Source: Victivallis sp. Marseille-Q1083 (GTDB taxonomy: Bacteria > Verrucomicrobiota > Lentisphaeria > Victivallales > Victivallaceae). Taken from it: a stretch of DNA of 64,000 nt. The notes below the pieces were generated by a model. The model did no database searches. It saw only the letters and a program-made list of their open reading frames with translations, and was not told the DNA's origin. Made by a program: the position numbers and the translations under genes. Location of the stretch: contig NZ_CAHJXL010000001.1 of the NCBI RefSeq assembly GCF_903645315.1, positions 1,602,001-1,666,000 of the forward strand, given 5' to 3'. Positions 9,116-17,728 of the stretch are shown piece by piece (within the stretch, counting starts at the first letter, position 1; the number at the start of each line of letters is the position of its first letter).

Positions 9116-9438
9116 CGTAAAAACCTTCCGTTATCGTCCGAAAACACGCTTCGTTTTTCTCGCTCCAAGCCAGCCAGTCTCCCGGCGCTCCGCGAACCGT
9201 TCGGCATCGCATTCATGCCCCCAAAAAACGGTCAACCCCGTTCGCCGACTTGCAATATTCCGGTTAATATATATCGACTTATACGCTTTTTAAAGCAAAA
9301 AAAACAGAAAAAGCGTTCCGAATCATCCGCTTCGGCGATTTCCATAAAAAACGGACGCCATCAGCGGAACAGACGGCTTGACGGAAATTCATTGGTTTTT
9401 CCAAGCGGGAAGTCGGCGATCCGGCGAAATCATACCGA
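9116..9438. other. Intergenic region upstream of hom
   Basis: No gene is supported. Reading leftward from the gene ending at 9439, a weak 5-bp hairpin (CCGAA/TTCGG, around 9322-9339) is followed by T-rich sequence and may end that transcript. Next comes an AT-rich segment, about 9266-9310, containing TATATT and a GCTTTTTAAAGC palindrome. This is the likely hom promoter region, although I cannot fix a -35/-10 pair with normal spacing. Confidence 0.4.
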
Positions 9439-10377
9439 TTATTTTGCGGAAGTTCCGCTCCGGCGCCGCAACCACCAGACCAACCCGAACAAAACGACGC
9501 CGAACAGCGTCAAAAGCCAGGAAATAATTTGTCGGCCGCCCCCCAGGGGCTTGGCGAGCGACTGAAACCAATTTCCAACCCGGAAGGATCCTTTGCTCCT
9601 GGAGGCCGCCAGATTCCGCAGAAAAGCATGGGGCGAATCGAATTCCTCCCAATCGGCCGCCTCCGGAACAGCAAAATCCGCCTCCGACAAATTCGCGTCA
9701 AAATCAACTCCGGTCAATTCAAAGGCAAAGACTTTTTTCCCCCGCGCATTGCGATGCTCCCGGGCACGGATGAAGTTATTTTTCCGCTCCAGCCGGAACG
9801 TCCGGACCACCGGCCAATTTTTCATCATCGGTTGCCCGTACTGCCGATAGAGCTCGCTATCCATGCCGGTCAATTCCCGGAACAACTTCGGACTGTCCGG
9901 AACCCGGACGGTCAATTCCCGGCAATCGATTTGGTTGTACCGGCAATCCTGCACCGATATCGTCGCGGCTTCCAGCTCTTTTGCCGGAATTTCGGCAGCG
10001 AGGCACTCCGGCAAATCCAGGTTGATGACCTCCCGCAGCCTGGCCCGATAGTTCCTGCCGAGGCCGAATTTCCCCTCCCGGTTCTCGATATAGGTAATGT
10101 CATCCGCCGGTAAATCCAGCCGTTTGAAAACAAAGCCGTCATCGGCCACGAAGCGGTAATATTTCGCCGTTTGCCGCTGCGTCGCGCCGAGAATCGTCAC
10201 CGGCCCCGCCACCGCCAGGATAAACTCGGCAACAAAACTGCTCCGACGATTGACGGCCAGAGCTTTTTCCAATAACTCCCGCCCTTCGTCACCCCGTACC
10301 GCACCGCCCGGCAGCAGCATTGTCAACGCCAACAGAAAAATCCAGTTTTTTCGCATCATCGCCGCCATCCCTGACAT
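9439..10377 (-). CDS. Exported protein with C-terminal membrane anchor, LolA/RseB-like fold suspected
   Basis: A 312-residue protein starts with a signal peptide (MMRKNWIFLLALTMLLPGGAVRG) and ends in a transmembrane helix (IISWLLTLFGVVLFGLVWWL) followed by basic residues. The middle has features recalling LolA/MucB-like lipid-binding beta-barrels (SSFVAEFILAV near the start, DFAVPEAADWEEF near the end), but this is only a suspicion. The start at 10377 abuts the stop of the preceding lipoprotein gene (TAAATG) with GGAAG five bases upstream. Three more in-frame ATGs lie within eight codons. It probably acts with that lipoprotein at the envelope. Confidence 0.75.
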   Translation of the reverse strand: MSGMAAMMRKNWIFLLALTMLLPGGAVRGDEGRELLEKALAVNRRSSFVAEFILAVAGPVTILGATQRQTAKYYRFVADDGFVFKRLDLPADDITYIENREGKFGLGRNYRARLREVINLDLPECLAAEIPAKELEAATISVQDCRYNQIDCRELTVRVPDSPKLFRELTGMDSELYRQYGQPMMKNWPVVRTFRLERKNNFIRAREHRNARGKKVFAFELTGVDFDANLSEADFAVPEAADWEEFDSPHAFLRNLAASRSKGSFRVGNWFQSLAKPLGGGRQIISWLLTLFGVVLFGLVWWLRRRSGTSAK

Positions 10378-10824
10378 TTAATCTTCCAACGATTTCAGCC
10401 GGGAAATCACCACACTCCAACCGACACCGCGGGCAACTTCCAATTGTGCTTCACCGGCATATTGCAAGTGATTCACCTCGGTAACTTCCCCATGGAAGAC
10501 GATCCGGAACGAATAGACGCCGCACTGCTGCACTTTGATCAGCGTATCCCGCACTTTGGCAATGACCAGTTCGGTTTCCGGATTGTCAATTTTACTCTCC
10601 TGCTTTACGGTAACCGTAAAGTTCTCACTGACCATTCCGGAATGATCCATCAACGGCACCTCCGTTGTCGAACCGTTTTCAGACATCACGATTTTCGGGG
10701 CTTCCAGAGCGACCGGGCCGGGATCGGACTGCTTTTCGTTCTGAGAATCAGAACAAGCGGCTAACAGGGAAACCACCACCAGCCAACCGGCAAATAAACA
10801 AATCAAATCATACCGCTTTTTCAT
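10378..10824 (-). CDS. Hypothetical lipoprotein
   Basis: A 148-residue protein has a type II signal peptide: MKKRYDLICLFAGWLVVVSLLAACS with lipobox LAAC. The mature part is short, beta-rich (FTVTVKQESK, YSFRIVFHGEV, AQLEVARGVGWSVVIS) and unrecognised. ATG at 10824 has GAGGGAG five bases upstream; a GTG one codon earlier would sit too close. It is directly followed by the exported protein ending at 9439, so the two form a two-gene operon. Transcription likely begins at the leftward promoter of the inverted-repeat element about 185 bases upstream. Confidence 0.75.
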   Translation of the reverse strand: MKKRYDLICLFAGWLVVVSLLAACSDSQNEKQSDPGPVALEAPKIVMSENGSTTEVPLMDHSGMVSENFTVTVKQESKIDNPETELVIAKVRDTLIKVQQCGVYSFRIVFHGEVTEVNHLQYAGEAQLEVARGVGWSVVISRLKSLED

Positions 10825-11016
10825 CACCGCTCCCTCAACAATTTTACCTTTACCGTATCATGACGGGAACTTGAACCTGTTATCCGCTGCAGTTACCCTC
10901 GGGAGAAGGCCCCAAATACTTCGAACGGGAAGATTGAGGAACCGCCCCAACAGTCCCGGCCGCAGCACGGGGAGCAACGTTTAATCGGATTACAATAATG
11001 GATTTCATATAATGAA

Positions 11017-11045
11017 TAGTATAGGAAAATTTTCTTAAAAAGTCA
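11017..11045 (-). promoter_or_regulatory. Leftward sigma-70 promoter in the left arm
   Basis: TTGACT (11040-11045), 17 bases, TATACT (11017-11022), reading leftward. It faces the lipoprotein/exported-protein pair at 10824-9439 and would give an untranslated leader of about 185 bases. Confidence 0.7.
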
Positions 11046-11106
11046 ATAGAAACGAATTAGATTTCAAAAAAATCATAAAATTTCTATTAATCTCGAACAA
11101 ACCTAT

Positions 11107-11135
11107 TGACTTTTTAAGAAAATTTTCCTATACTA
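11107..11135 (+). promoter_or_regulatory. Rightward sigma-70 promoter in the right arm
   Basis: TTGACT (11107-11112), 17 bases, TATACT (11130-11135): the mirror image of the left-arm promoter. It points at a small open frame starting at 11152 and then runs antisense into the 3' end of cinA. Confidence 0.65.
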
Positions 11136-11151
11136 TTATTCAAGGGAGAAC

Positions 11152-11280
11152 ATGAGAGTGACCGTTTTGCCGAATTTTTTCATGATTCAAATCCGGCAAA
11201 ACAGTGGATTCCCATCTCTCCCGTGGTTTCCGGGCAACCGGAAACCTTTCTCCGGCGGCATCTTCCAGACAAAGCCCTAA
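11152..11280 (+). CDS. Possible 42-residue small protein or leader
   Basis: ATG at 11152 is preceded by AAGGGAG three to seven bases upstream and lies 17 bases after the -10 of the rightward promoter. The frame is open for 42 codons (starting MRVTVLPNFFMIQI), ends at TAA 11280 and overlaps the last codons of cinA on the other strand. It resembles no known family. Promoter, ribosome site and start are well placed, but a frame this short can arise by chance. Confidence 0.25.
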   Translation: MRVTVLPNFFMIQIRQNSGFPSLPWFPGNRKPFSGGIFQTKP

Positions 11281-12536
11281 TTTTCAAAGGAGATGCCGCC
11301 ATTTCTTTCGCGCCCCAGCAGAAGCTCGCGCAGCAGCAGCAAAGCCTGCGCCTGGGTCTGCAACCGGATTTGCCGGCGGCCGCCGCGGAAACGGCACTCC
11401 CGGACTGCGACTGCTTCACCGACTTTGGCCGCCACATAAACCAGTCCCACCGGCTTTTCGGCGCTACCGCCGCCGGGACCGGCGATGCCGGTAACCGCCA
11501 CCGCACAGTCGGCCGACATCACCCGGCAGACACCGCGCACCATCGCCCCGGCGCATTCGGCGCTGACGGCGCCGTGACGGCGCAGAATTTCCGGATCGAC
11601 CCGCAGCAACCGTTCCTTGACGGCGTTGCTGTAGGCGACAATGCCGCCTTTGAACAGATCGGAAACGCCGGCATAATCGGTGACCGCCCCGGCGATACGG
11701 CCGCCGGTGCACGACTCCGCCGTAACCAGAGTCAAACCGCGCTGCCGCAACAATGCCACCACCTCCGGAATCAATTCCAGTCCGCCCCCCTGCAACACCT
11801 GATCGCCGAACAAATTCCGCGCCGCCTCGAACCCCTGTTCCAGCTCATCCGCATCGCGGCCGGATAGAAACACCCTGGTCCCTTCCACCGAGGCGCACAG
11901 CGCCAGGCCGACGTGACGGCCCGCCAGCAGCGGCTGCATTTTCTGTTGAACCAAAATCTCGGCACCGCCGGCGACGGTGAATTGTTTGACCGGCGGCACC
12001 CGGCCGGCATCCGGCAGTTGCGGCAGCACATGTTCGACGAAAACCGCCTCCAGTTCCGCCGGCGGACCGGGCAGCAGAATCAGCACCTTTTCCCGGCCGG
12101 CCAGCCGGAACGCCAGCCGGATGCCCGGCGCGCTGCCGTCGGGATTCGGCAAGACCACACCGCCGGACGGCACATCGGCCTGGCGCAGAAAATAATCCGG
12201 CATCTCTTCATCCGGATGGCGTTGACGCCAGTAACGCCGCAACTGCTCCGCCAGCGCCGGTTGCCGCTGCAGTTCGCAGTGGCAGAACGCGGCGGCGGCA
12301 TCGCGGCTCAAATCGTCGCAGGTCGAGCCCAGGCCGCCGCTGGAGATCACCCAGTCGGCGTGCCGGAAAGCGATCGCCAAGGCGTCGAGCAACTGTTCCA
12401 GATTGTCGCCGACCGTCAAAGCCAGAACCGGCGGCAGCCCGATTGCGGTCAGGCGGCTGCCCAGAAAAGTCAGATTGGTATTGACGGTCGTACCGCGCAG
12501 CAGCTCATTGCCGGTACAGACGACGGCGATGTTCAT
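11277..12536 (-). CDS. cinA: CinA-like protein (nicotinamide-nucleotide amidase with MoCF-like domain)
   Basis: A 419-residue protein of two domains. Residues 1 to about 165 form a molybdopterin-binding-like domain (MNIAVVCTGNELLRG, SSGGLGSTCDDLS, LLPGPPAE). From about residue 260 comes the CinA amidase domain (LVTAESCTGGRIAGAVTDYAGVS, GGIVAYSNAVKE, VAVTGIAGPGGG, KPVGLVYVA), which deamidates nicotinamide mononucleotide in the pyridine nucleotide cycle. Length is normal for the full-length form. The ATG at 12536 has AAAGGGCGC upstream, overlapping the stop of the preceding CBM9-like gene, so it is the third gene of that operon. Confidence 0.92.
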   Translation of the reverse strand: MNIAVVCTGNELLRGTTVNTNLTFLGSRLTAIGLPPVLALTVGDNLEQLLDALAIAFRHADWVISSGGLGSTCDDLSRDAAAAFCHCELQRQPALAEQLRRYWRQRHPDEEMPDYFLRQADVPSGGVVLPNPDGSAPGIRLAFRLAGREKVLILLPGPPAELEAVFVEHVLPQLPDAGRVPPVKQFTVAGGAEILVQQKMQPLLAGRHVGLALCASVEGTRVFLSGRDADELEQGFEAARNLFGDQVLQGGGLELIPEVVALLRQRGLTLVTAESCTGGRIAGAVTDYAGVSDLFKGGIVAYSNAVKERLLRVDPEILRRHGAVSAECAGAMVRGVCRVMSADCAVAVTGIAGPGGGSAEKPVGLVYVAAKVGEAVAVRECRFRGGRRQIRLQTQAQALLLLRELLLGRERNGGISFEN

Positions 12537-12550
12537 CTTTCTGCGCCCTT

Positions 12551-13237
12551 TCAATGGTGCAGACGGAGCGCGGCGCCGGTCTTCGACGGCTCCTGACCAC
12601 CCGGGAAATACAACCGGGTTTCGCCGGTGCGATTGTCGGCATCGACAATCACCGCACTGACCAGCAGCCGGACCGTCTCAGGCGTCTGGCCGTTTTTCAC
12701 CAGAAGATCGCGCCAGGGAACGGCGATGAGCAATTGATAGCCCTCGTCGCGATCCGACCAGTCGTTGATCGTCCCGCGGCAGCTTACCACCCGGCTCGGC
12801 CAGTCGGTATCGAAATAAGCGAAGGAAATCCCTTCCGCCGGCAGCAAACGGCTGTGGCCGCGGCCGGCGACATTGAACTCGCCTTTCCATAAATAGGTGT
12901 CATCCGCCGTCGCCAGCGTCACTTCCACCCGGTCGCCGGCCACCCCGTCGTCATCCGCCGGCGAAACCGGTGCGTTGGCGAACAGATTTTCATCCTTGAC
13001 TTCGGCAGCAATGTACAGATTGCTGTCATCCCAGAAAAATTGCAACGAACTTTTTTCAATCGCGCCTTGGGAAAATACTTCAGCCGCTTCCGGGACATGC
13101 AGCAAATCCAGCGAAGTATATTCCGCCGTCACTTCCGCCGGCGTTCCCGCCTCCTCCCCGCCGCTCCAGGAACAACAGCCGGCCAGTCCGGCCAGTACCG
13201 CCAGCGAACCGGTCAACGACAATAATTTCATCGCCAT
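12551..13237 (-). CDS. Lipoprotein with CBM9-like domain (second of a tandem pair)
   Basis: A 228-residue protein: MAMKLLSLTGSLAVLAGLAGCC gives a lipobox (LAGC). The mature part has the carbohydrate-binding family 9-like pattern (SSLQFFWDDSNLYIAAEVKDENLFA, GDRVEVTLATADDTYLWKGEFNVAG, LLIAVPWRDLL). ATG 13237 is preceded six bases upstream by AAAGGAG, which lies in the end of the upstream paralogue. The two genes are diverged tandem duplicates. Inferred: a surface-held sugar- or glycan-binding protein. A role in binding rather than catalysis is assumed because no catalytic residues are evident. Confidence 0.8.
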   Translation of the reverse strand: MAMKLLSLTGSLAVLAGLAGCCSWSGGEEAGTPAEVTAEYTSLDLLHVPEAAEVFSQGAIEKSSLQFFWDDSNLYIAAEVKDENLFANAPVSPADDDGVAGDRVEVTLATADDTYLWKGEFNVAGRGHSRLLPAEGISFAYFDTDWPSRVVSCRGTINDWSDRDEGYQLLIAVPWRDLLVKNGQTPETVRLLVSAVIVDADNRTGETRLYFPGGQEPSKTGAALRLHH

Positions 13238-13251
13238 GCCATGCTCCTTTC

Positions 13252-13995
13252 TCATTTGACCAGTTTCAATTTCGCATACTCTTCGAGCAGATGATAATTG
13301 ATGGCGCTCAATTTCGGCGCGGTGGAATATTCTATTCCGTCGGGTTGATAACGCGAATAATTATACCGGGCCACCAGCACCCGCCAGTCCTCGCCCGGAG
13401 CGAATTCAGCGCCGAACCGCTCCAGGTCGGCAATCGGAATGGCCATTTCTCCGCTCCAGCCGGTGTCGACATCCTGCCATTCGTTCAGGGTGCCTTCGTA
13501 CCGGGCGCCGACAACCATGCCCGGCATCTGCGGCGTCGATTTGAATTCACCGAACAGAATTCCCTTGCCCGGCAGCAGCAGGCTGGATTTTTTGCCGGCC
13601 GGCGTCATATAAAGTTCCCAGTAATAGGTTTCGTTGACCGGTTTGATGAAAATTTCGGCCAAATCGCCGAACAGAAAATGCATCACCTGATCGCTTTCCG
13701 CCGTCGCGTACAGGTCGCGGTCGCGGACGCTGACCGCCACATAAAGATAATCGTCATCCCAGGCCAGACGCACTTCCCCCGAATCGGCGATGCCGTAATC
13801 GGGATTGACGACGCTCGGCACATCCATGCGGTAAACCGCGGCGCTCTGCCAGACCGGATCATCGAGCACGCCATCGATCACCACCGGTTTTTCGGTATAT
13901 GCGGCTTCCATCTCCGGCACGTCTCCGACGGCGGCCAATCCGAACGTCAACCCCAGGACTGCAACTGCCCCGGTCAGCAAGCTCATTTTCATCAT
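13252..13995 (-). CDS. Secreted CBM9-like protein (first of a tandem pair)
   Basis: A 247-residue protein with signal peptide MMKMSLLTGAVAVLGLTFGLAA. It carries the CBM9-like sequence KPVVIDGVLDDPVWQSAAVY, GEVRLAWDDDYLYVAVSVRDRDLYA and a conserved GDLAEIFIKPVNETYYWELYMTPAG. Unlike its neighbour it lacks an obvious lipobox cysteine, so it may be soluble periplasmic or secreted. Start at 13995 has GGGAGAAG upstream; a second ATG follows immediately. It leads the operon CBM9-CBM9-cinA. This family often accompanies polysaccharide-degrading enzymes, but none is adjacent here. Confidence 0.8.
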   Translation of the reverse strand: MMKMSLLTGAVAVLGLTFGLAAVGDVPEMEAAYTEKPVVIDGVLDDPVWQSAAVYRMDVPSVVNPDYGIADSGEVRLAWDDDYLYVAVSVRDRDLYATAESDQVMHFLFGDLAEIFIKPVNETYYWELYMTPAGKKSSLLLPGKGILFGEFKSTPQMPGMVVGARYEGTLNEWQDVDTGWSGEMAIPIADLERFGAEFAPGEDWRVLVARYNYSRYQPDGIEYSTAPKLSAINYHLLEEYAKLKLVK

Positions 13996-14033
13996 CGTGG
14001 TCTTCTCCCTGTTTGATAGTGTCTCCAAAGAAA

Positions 14034-14067
14034 ATGGTTTTGCCGTTCATTCCCGCGGCAAAACCAT
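14034..14067. terminator. Intrinsic terminator downstream of ilvD
   Basis: A perfect 12-bp stem (14034-14045 with 14056-14067) with a 10-base loop. Leftward the stem is followed by TTTCTTT, so it ends the ilvD transcript before the CBM9 operon. Confidence 0.75.
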
Positions 14068-14077
14068 CATTTTTCAC

Positions 14078-15754
14078 TCAATTGGACTTCAGCACGCCGC
14101 CGGTGTCGGCGCTGGTCGCCGCCATCGCGTAACGGGCCAGATAACCGGTTTTGAACCGCGGCTCCGGCTTGCGCCACTTTTTCCGGCGTTCTTCCAGCAC
14201 CTCCGGCGCCACTTCCAGTTCGACTCTGCGGTTCGGAATATCGATCGACACCAGATCGCCCGGCTCCACCAGCGCGATCACGCCGCCGGCCGCCGCTTCC
14301 GGGCTGACATGGCCGATACAGGCGCCGCGCGTACCGCCGCTGAACCGGCCGTCAGTGATCAACGCCACGCTTTCACCGAGTCCGCGCCCCATGATGTAGC
14401 TGGTCGGCGCCAGCATCTCCTGCATTCCCGGGCCGCCCTTCGGCCCCTCGTAGCGGATGATGACGACGTCGCCGGCTTTGACCTTGCCGCCGAGAATTCC
14501 TTCGCAAGCCTCCTCCTGGCTCTCGAAAATCACCGCCGGGCCACGGTGCGTCAACATCTTCGGCGCCACGCCGGCCGCCTTGACGACACAGCCGCTGGCA
14601 GCCAGATTGCCGAACAGGATTGCCAGGCCGCCGGATTGGCTGTAGGCATTTTCCAAGGTCCGGATCACCTCGCCGTCCGGCGCCGGAGCAACAGCGTATT
14701 CCTCGCCCAGCGTCAAACCGGACACCGTCGGCGCCGTCGGATCGATCAAGCCGGGCAAACGGCTGATTTCCTTGATGATCGCCATGATGCCGCCGGCCCG
14801 GCCGACATCTTCCATGTGGTAATGGCTCGACGGGGAAACTTTGCAGATATTCGGCGTCTTGCGGCTGATTTCATCCAGCTTGGCCAGATCCAATTTGACG
14901 CCGGCTTCGGTCGCCACCGCCAACGTATGCAGCACCGTGTTGCTGCTGCCGCCCATCGCCATATCCAGCGCCAGGGCGTTGTGAAAGGATTTCTCGGTCG
15001 CAAAATCACGGGCAGTCAACGCTTCCGGATCACCGGCCAGCTCGACGATGCGCCGGGCCGCCCGTTTCCACAATTCGATCCGCTCCGGCGATTCGGCCAG
15101 AATCGTGCCGTTGCCCGGCAAGGCCAGGCCGAGCGCCTCACAGAGACAATTCATGCTGTTGGCGGTGAACATGCCGGAACAGGAACCGGCACCCGGGCAG
15201 GCGGTGCATTCCAGATATTCCAGGTCAGCGTCGGAAATCGCCCCGATCTGATGACCGGCCACCCCTTCAAAAATCGTAATCAGGTCGGTCGCCTCTCCCC
15301 GCTTCCCTTTGCCGGCGGCCATCGGACCGCCGGACGCGAAAATGGTCGGAATGTTCAGCCGCATCGCGCCCATCAGCATGCCGGGGACGATTTTATCGCA
15401 ATTCGGAATGCAGATCAAACCATCGAACGGATGGGCGGTACCCATCGCTTCGACGCAATCGGCGATCAGCTCGCGGCTCGGCAGCGAATATTTCATGCCG
15501 GCATGCCCCATCGCGATGCCGTCGCAAATGGCGATGGTGTTGAATTCATACGGAACCCCGCCGGCGGCGCGGATCGCGTCGCAGACGGTCCGGCCGACTT
15601 CCTGCAGATGGCAGTGGCCGGGAACGATATTGGTATAAGAGTTGCAAACGCCGATGAACGGTTTGCGGATGTCTTCCGATTTGATCCCGGTGGCCCGCAT
15701 CAGGGCCCGGTGCGGCGCCCGTTCGGCACCTTTTTTCATGATATCGCTGCGCAT
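14078..15754 (-). CDS. ilvD: Dihydroxy-acid dehydratase
   Basis: A 558-residue iron-sulfur enzyme that dehydrates dihydroxyisovalerate and its isoleucine counterpart in branched-chain amino-acid synthesis. Hallmarks: [60 protein letters not shown], and [15 protein letters not shown] near the C-terminus. The cysteines that bind the cluster are present (CNSYTN, NCDKI, CPGAGSC). Full length. ATG at 15754 has only GGGA upstream. Monocistronic between the terminator at 14034 and pilT. Other pathway genes in the window are leuA, leuC and leuD. Confidence 0.97.
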   Translation of the reverse strand: MRSDIMKKGAERAPHRALMRATGIKSEDIRKPFIGVCNSYTNIVPGHCHLQEVGRTVCDAIRAAGGVPYEFNTIAICDGIAMGHAGMKYSLPSRELIADCVEAMGTAHPFDGLICIPNCDKIVPGMLMGAMRLNIPTIFASGGPMAAGKGKRGEATDLITIFEGVAGHQIGAISDADLEYLECTACPGAGSCSGMFTANSMNCLCEALGLALPGNGTILAESPERIELWKRAARRIVELAGDPEALTARDFATEKSFHNALALDMAMGGSSNTVLHTLAVATEAGVKLDLAKLDEISRKTPNICKVSPSSHYHMEDVGRAGGIMAIIKEISRLPGLIDPTAPTVSGLTLGEEYAVAPAPDGEVIRTLENAYSQSGGLAILFGNLAASGCVVKAAGVAPKMLTHRGPAVIFESQEEACEGILGGKVKAGDVVIIRYEGPKGGPGMQEMLAPTSYIMGRGLGESVALITDGRFSGGTRGACIGHVSPEAAAGGVIALVEPGDLVSIDIPNRRVELEVAPEVLEERRKKWRKPEPRFKTGYLARYAMAATSADTGGVLKSN

Positions 15755-15853
15755 GATAATTTCCCATTACTACTGATAACTATAGCTCAACAAGCACTCC
15801 GGCCGGTACCGGAGAGGTTTCCCGTCTCCGGCCGCGGCCGGAACCATCCCGAA

Positions 15854-16957
15854 TCAGCCGATGATCTGGTTGTCGCCGGCGGAAAGGAAAATGCCTTCGA
15901 AGTTCATCTTCAGCGCTTCCGGATTGTCGGAAACGACCAGCGCATCGTCTTCGGTGACGATACCGTTGTTCACCAGATCGAGCAGACACTGGTTGAAAGT
16001 CATCATCCCGTCGCCGCGGCCGGCGGCAATGGCGGCCGAAAGCCGTTCCAGCCGGTCTTCCTCCAGCAATTTGTTGACGATCGGCGTGTTGATCATGATT
16101 TCGGTAGCCGGCGCCCGGCCGGAACCGCTCGCCCGCGGCACCAGCCGCTGGGAAATGACCGCTTTGAGGTTGTTGGCCAGAGCTTCGCGGATCGGCTCCT
16201 GTTCATTTTTTTCATAAAAATCGAGGATACGGTTGATGGTCTGCGCCGCATTGGAAGCGTGCAGCGTCGTCATCACCAGGTGGCCGGTGTCCGCCGCCTG
16301 CAACGCGGCTTCGAAACTGGCCTTGTCGCGCATTTCACCGACCATGATGACGTCCGGGTCCTGGCGCAGTGCGTGTTTCAAGGCGCTGGCAAACGAAATG
16401 GTATCGATGCCGACTTCGCGCTGCTCGAAAAAGCAGAGTTTATCGGCAAATTCATATTCGATCGGGTCTTCGATGGTGATGACGTGGGCATGAACCTGGG
16501 TGTTGATGTAATCGAGCATCGCCGCCAGCGTCGTCGATTTGCCGGAGCCGGTCGTTCCGGTCAGAATGACGATACCGCGCTGCGACATGGAAATATCGGC
16601 CAACACCGGCGGCAGCCCGAGGTCATCGAACGTCATGATCTGGTTTTTAACCCAGCGGAAGTTGATCGAATTGAAATTGCGCTGCCGGTGAATGTTGACA
16701 CGGAAACGGCCGACATCCGGTTCCCGGTGGGAAAGGTCGAGGTCGCCGTTGATGTAATATTTCTTGATTTGCTCTTCGGTGGCGACCTGACGCATGAATT
16801 CGTCGATGACTTCCGATTTGGCAACATAGTCGCTGCTGGTCATCTCACCATCGATCCGGAAGGCGACCGGGCAATTTTCCTTGATGTGAACGTCGGAGGC
16901 GTTGGCGGTGACTGCGGTTTTCAAAACCTTGTGCAGCGCGGTGATGCTTTCACTCAT
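15854..16957 (-). CDS. pilT: PilT/PilU-type twitching motility ATPase
   Basis: A 367-residue secretion ATPase that powers pilus retraction. Walker A GTTGSGKST at 134-142; TIEDPIEYEF (Asp box); DPDVIMVGEMRD (Walker B region); HLVMTTLHAS (His box); ISQRLVPR near the C-terminus. Length fits PilT. ATG 16957 has GGAG ten bases upstream and lies about 20 bases after pdxJ, so it is the last gene of the rib/pdxJ cluster. No pilus structural genes adjoin, but pseudopilin-like proteins are encoded elsewhere in the window, and whether PilT acts on them is open. Confidence 0.92.
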   Translation of the reverse strand: MSESITALHKVLKTAVTANASDVHIKENCPVAFRIDGEMTSSDYVAKSEVIDEFMRQVATEEQIKKYYINGDLDLSHREPDVGRFRVNIHRQRNFNSINFRWVKNQIMTFDDLGLPPVLADISMSQRGIVILTGTTGSGKSTTLAAMLDYINTQVHAHVITIEDPIEYEFADKLCFFEQREVGIDTISFASALKHALRQDPDVIMVGEMRDKASFEAALQAADTGHLVMTTLHASNAAQTINRILDFYEKNEQEPIREALANNLKAVISQRLVPRASGSGRAPATEIMINTPIVNKLLEEDRLERLSAAIAAGRGDGMMTFNQCLLDLVNNGIVTEDDALVVSDNPEALKMNFEGIFLSAGDNQIIG

Positions 16958-16977
16958 AATCTCAATTCTCCAAAAGG

Positions 16978-17697
16978 TTAACCTTGGTAATTTCTCATCA
17001 ACGCAAGCATTTCGCGAACGGCCTGCTCGATCCCGACCAGGATGGCGCGGCCGATGATGCTGTGGCCGATATTCAGCTCGCAGAGGTGGGGTATTTCCAG
17101 AATGCCCCGGATATTTTCATAATCGATGCCGTGCCCGGCATTCACCCGCAAATGCAAATCGGCGGCGGCGGCGGCGGCGGCCTTCAAACGGTCGAGCTCA
17201 GCGGCCCGGGAGGAGGCGGCGGCGTTGGCATAGCTGCCGGTATGCATTTCGATATAGTCGGCACCGCTGTCCGCGGCGGCCTGAATCTGCTGCAAATCCG
17301 GATCGATGAATAAACTGACCAGAATTCCGCTCCGTTTGAGCGCCCGCACCGCCGCGGTCACCCGGTCAAATCCGCCGGCGACATCCAGGCCGCCTTCGGT
17401 GGTCAATTCCGCCCGCTTCTCCGGCACCAGACAACAACTGTGCGGCCGCAATTCGCCGGCGATCGACACCATTTCGTCGGTAACGGCCATCTCCATGTTC
17501 AGACGGCGCACCCGGGCGTTCAAATCGCGCAGATCCCGATCCTGAATATGCCGGCGATCTTCCCGCAAATGCGCGGTAATTCCCCAGGCGCCGGCCTTTT
17601 CGCAAAGCAGCGCGGCAGCCAGGGGACTGGGCCGGTCGGCCAGCCGCGCCTGGCGCACGGTGGCAACATGATCGACATTCACCCCCAGATTCAACAT
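16978..17697 (-). CDS. pdxJ: Pyridoxine 5'-phosphate synthase
   Basis: A 239-residue TIM-barrel enzyme condensing 1-deoxyxylulose 5-phosphate with aminoacetone phosphate in vitamin B6 synthesis. Signature: LGVNVDHVATVRQAR, GITAHLREDRRHIQDRD, CCLVPEKRAELTTEGGLDV, IEMHTGSYA, VNAGHGIDYENI and NIGHSIIGRAI. Length is normal. ATG 17697 has AAGGA eight bases upstream. It lies in the vitamin cluster between an unknown gene and pilT. Confidence 0.96.
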   Translation of the reverse strand: MLNLGVNVDHVATVRQARLADRPSPLAAALLCEKAGAWGITAHLREDRRHIQDRDLRDLNARVRRLNMEMAVTDEMVSIAGELRPHSCCLVPEKRAELTTEGGLDVAGGFDRVTAAVRALKRSGILVSLFIDPDLQQIQAAADSGADYIEMHTGSYANAAASSRAAELDRLKAAAAAAADLHLRVNAGHGIDYENIRGILEIPHLCELNIGHSIIGRAILVGIEQAVREMLALMRNYQG

Positions 17698-17728
17698 GCC
17701 TTCGATCCTTTCTGAAACGATTGCAAAA

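Larger units (their letters stand above)
11015..11137. repeat. 123-bp AT-rich inverted-repeat element with two outward promoters
   Basis: Two perfect 35-bp inverted arms, 11015-11049 and 11103-11137, enclose a 53-base AT-rich spacer. Each arm contains a near-consensus promoter pointing outward. The spacer between -35 and -10 is itself a near palindrome (GAAAATTTTC). I could not find a clear target-site duplication outside the arms. It may be a MITE-like insertion, a duplicated bidirectional promoter or an operator pair. Confidence 0.9.

Noticed and set aside
10828-11014. A further gene between the lipoprotein and the inverted repeat
   Set aside because: No frame with start and ribosome site; best read as the untranslated leader of the lipoprotein transcript.
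13997-16981. A 994-codon open frame on the plus strand
   Set aside because: It is antisense to ilvD and pilT, both clear genes. Its composition (many Arg, Gln, His, Phe) is the mirror of GC-rich codon bias.
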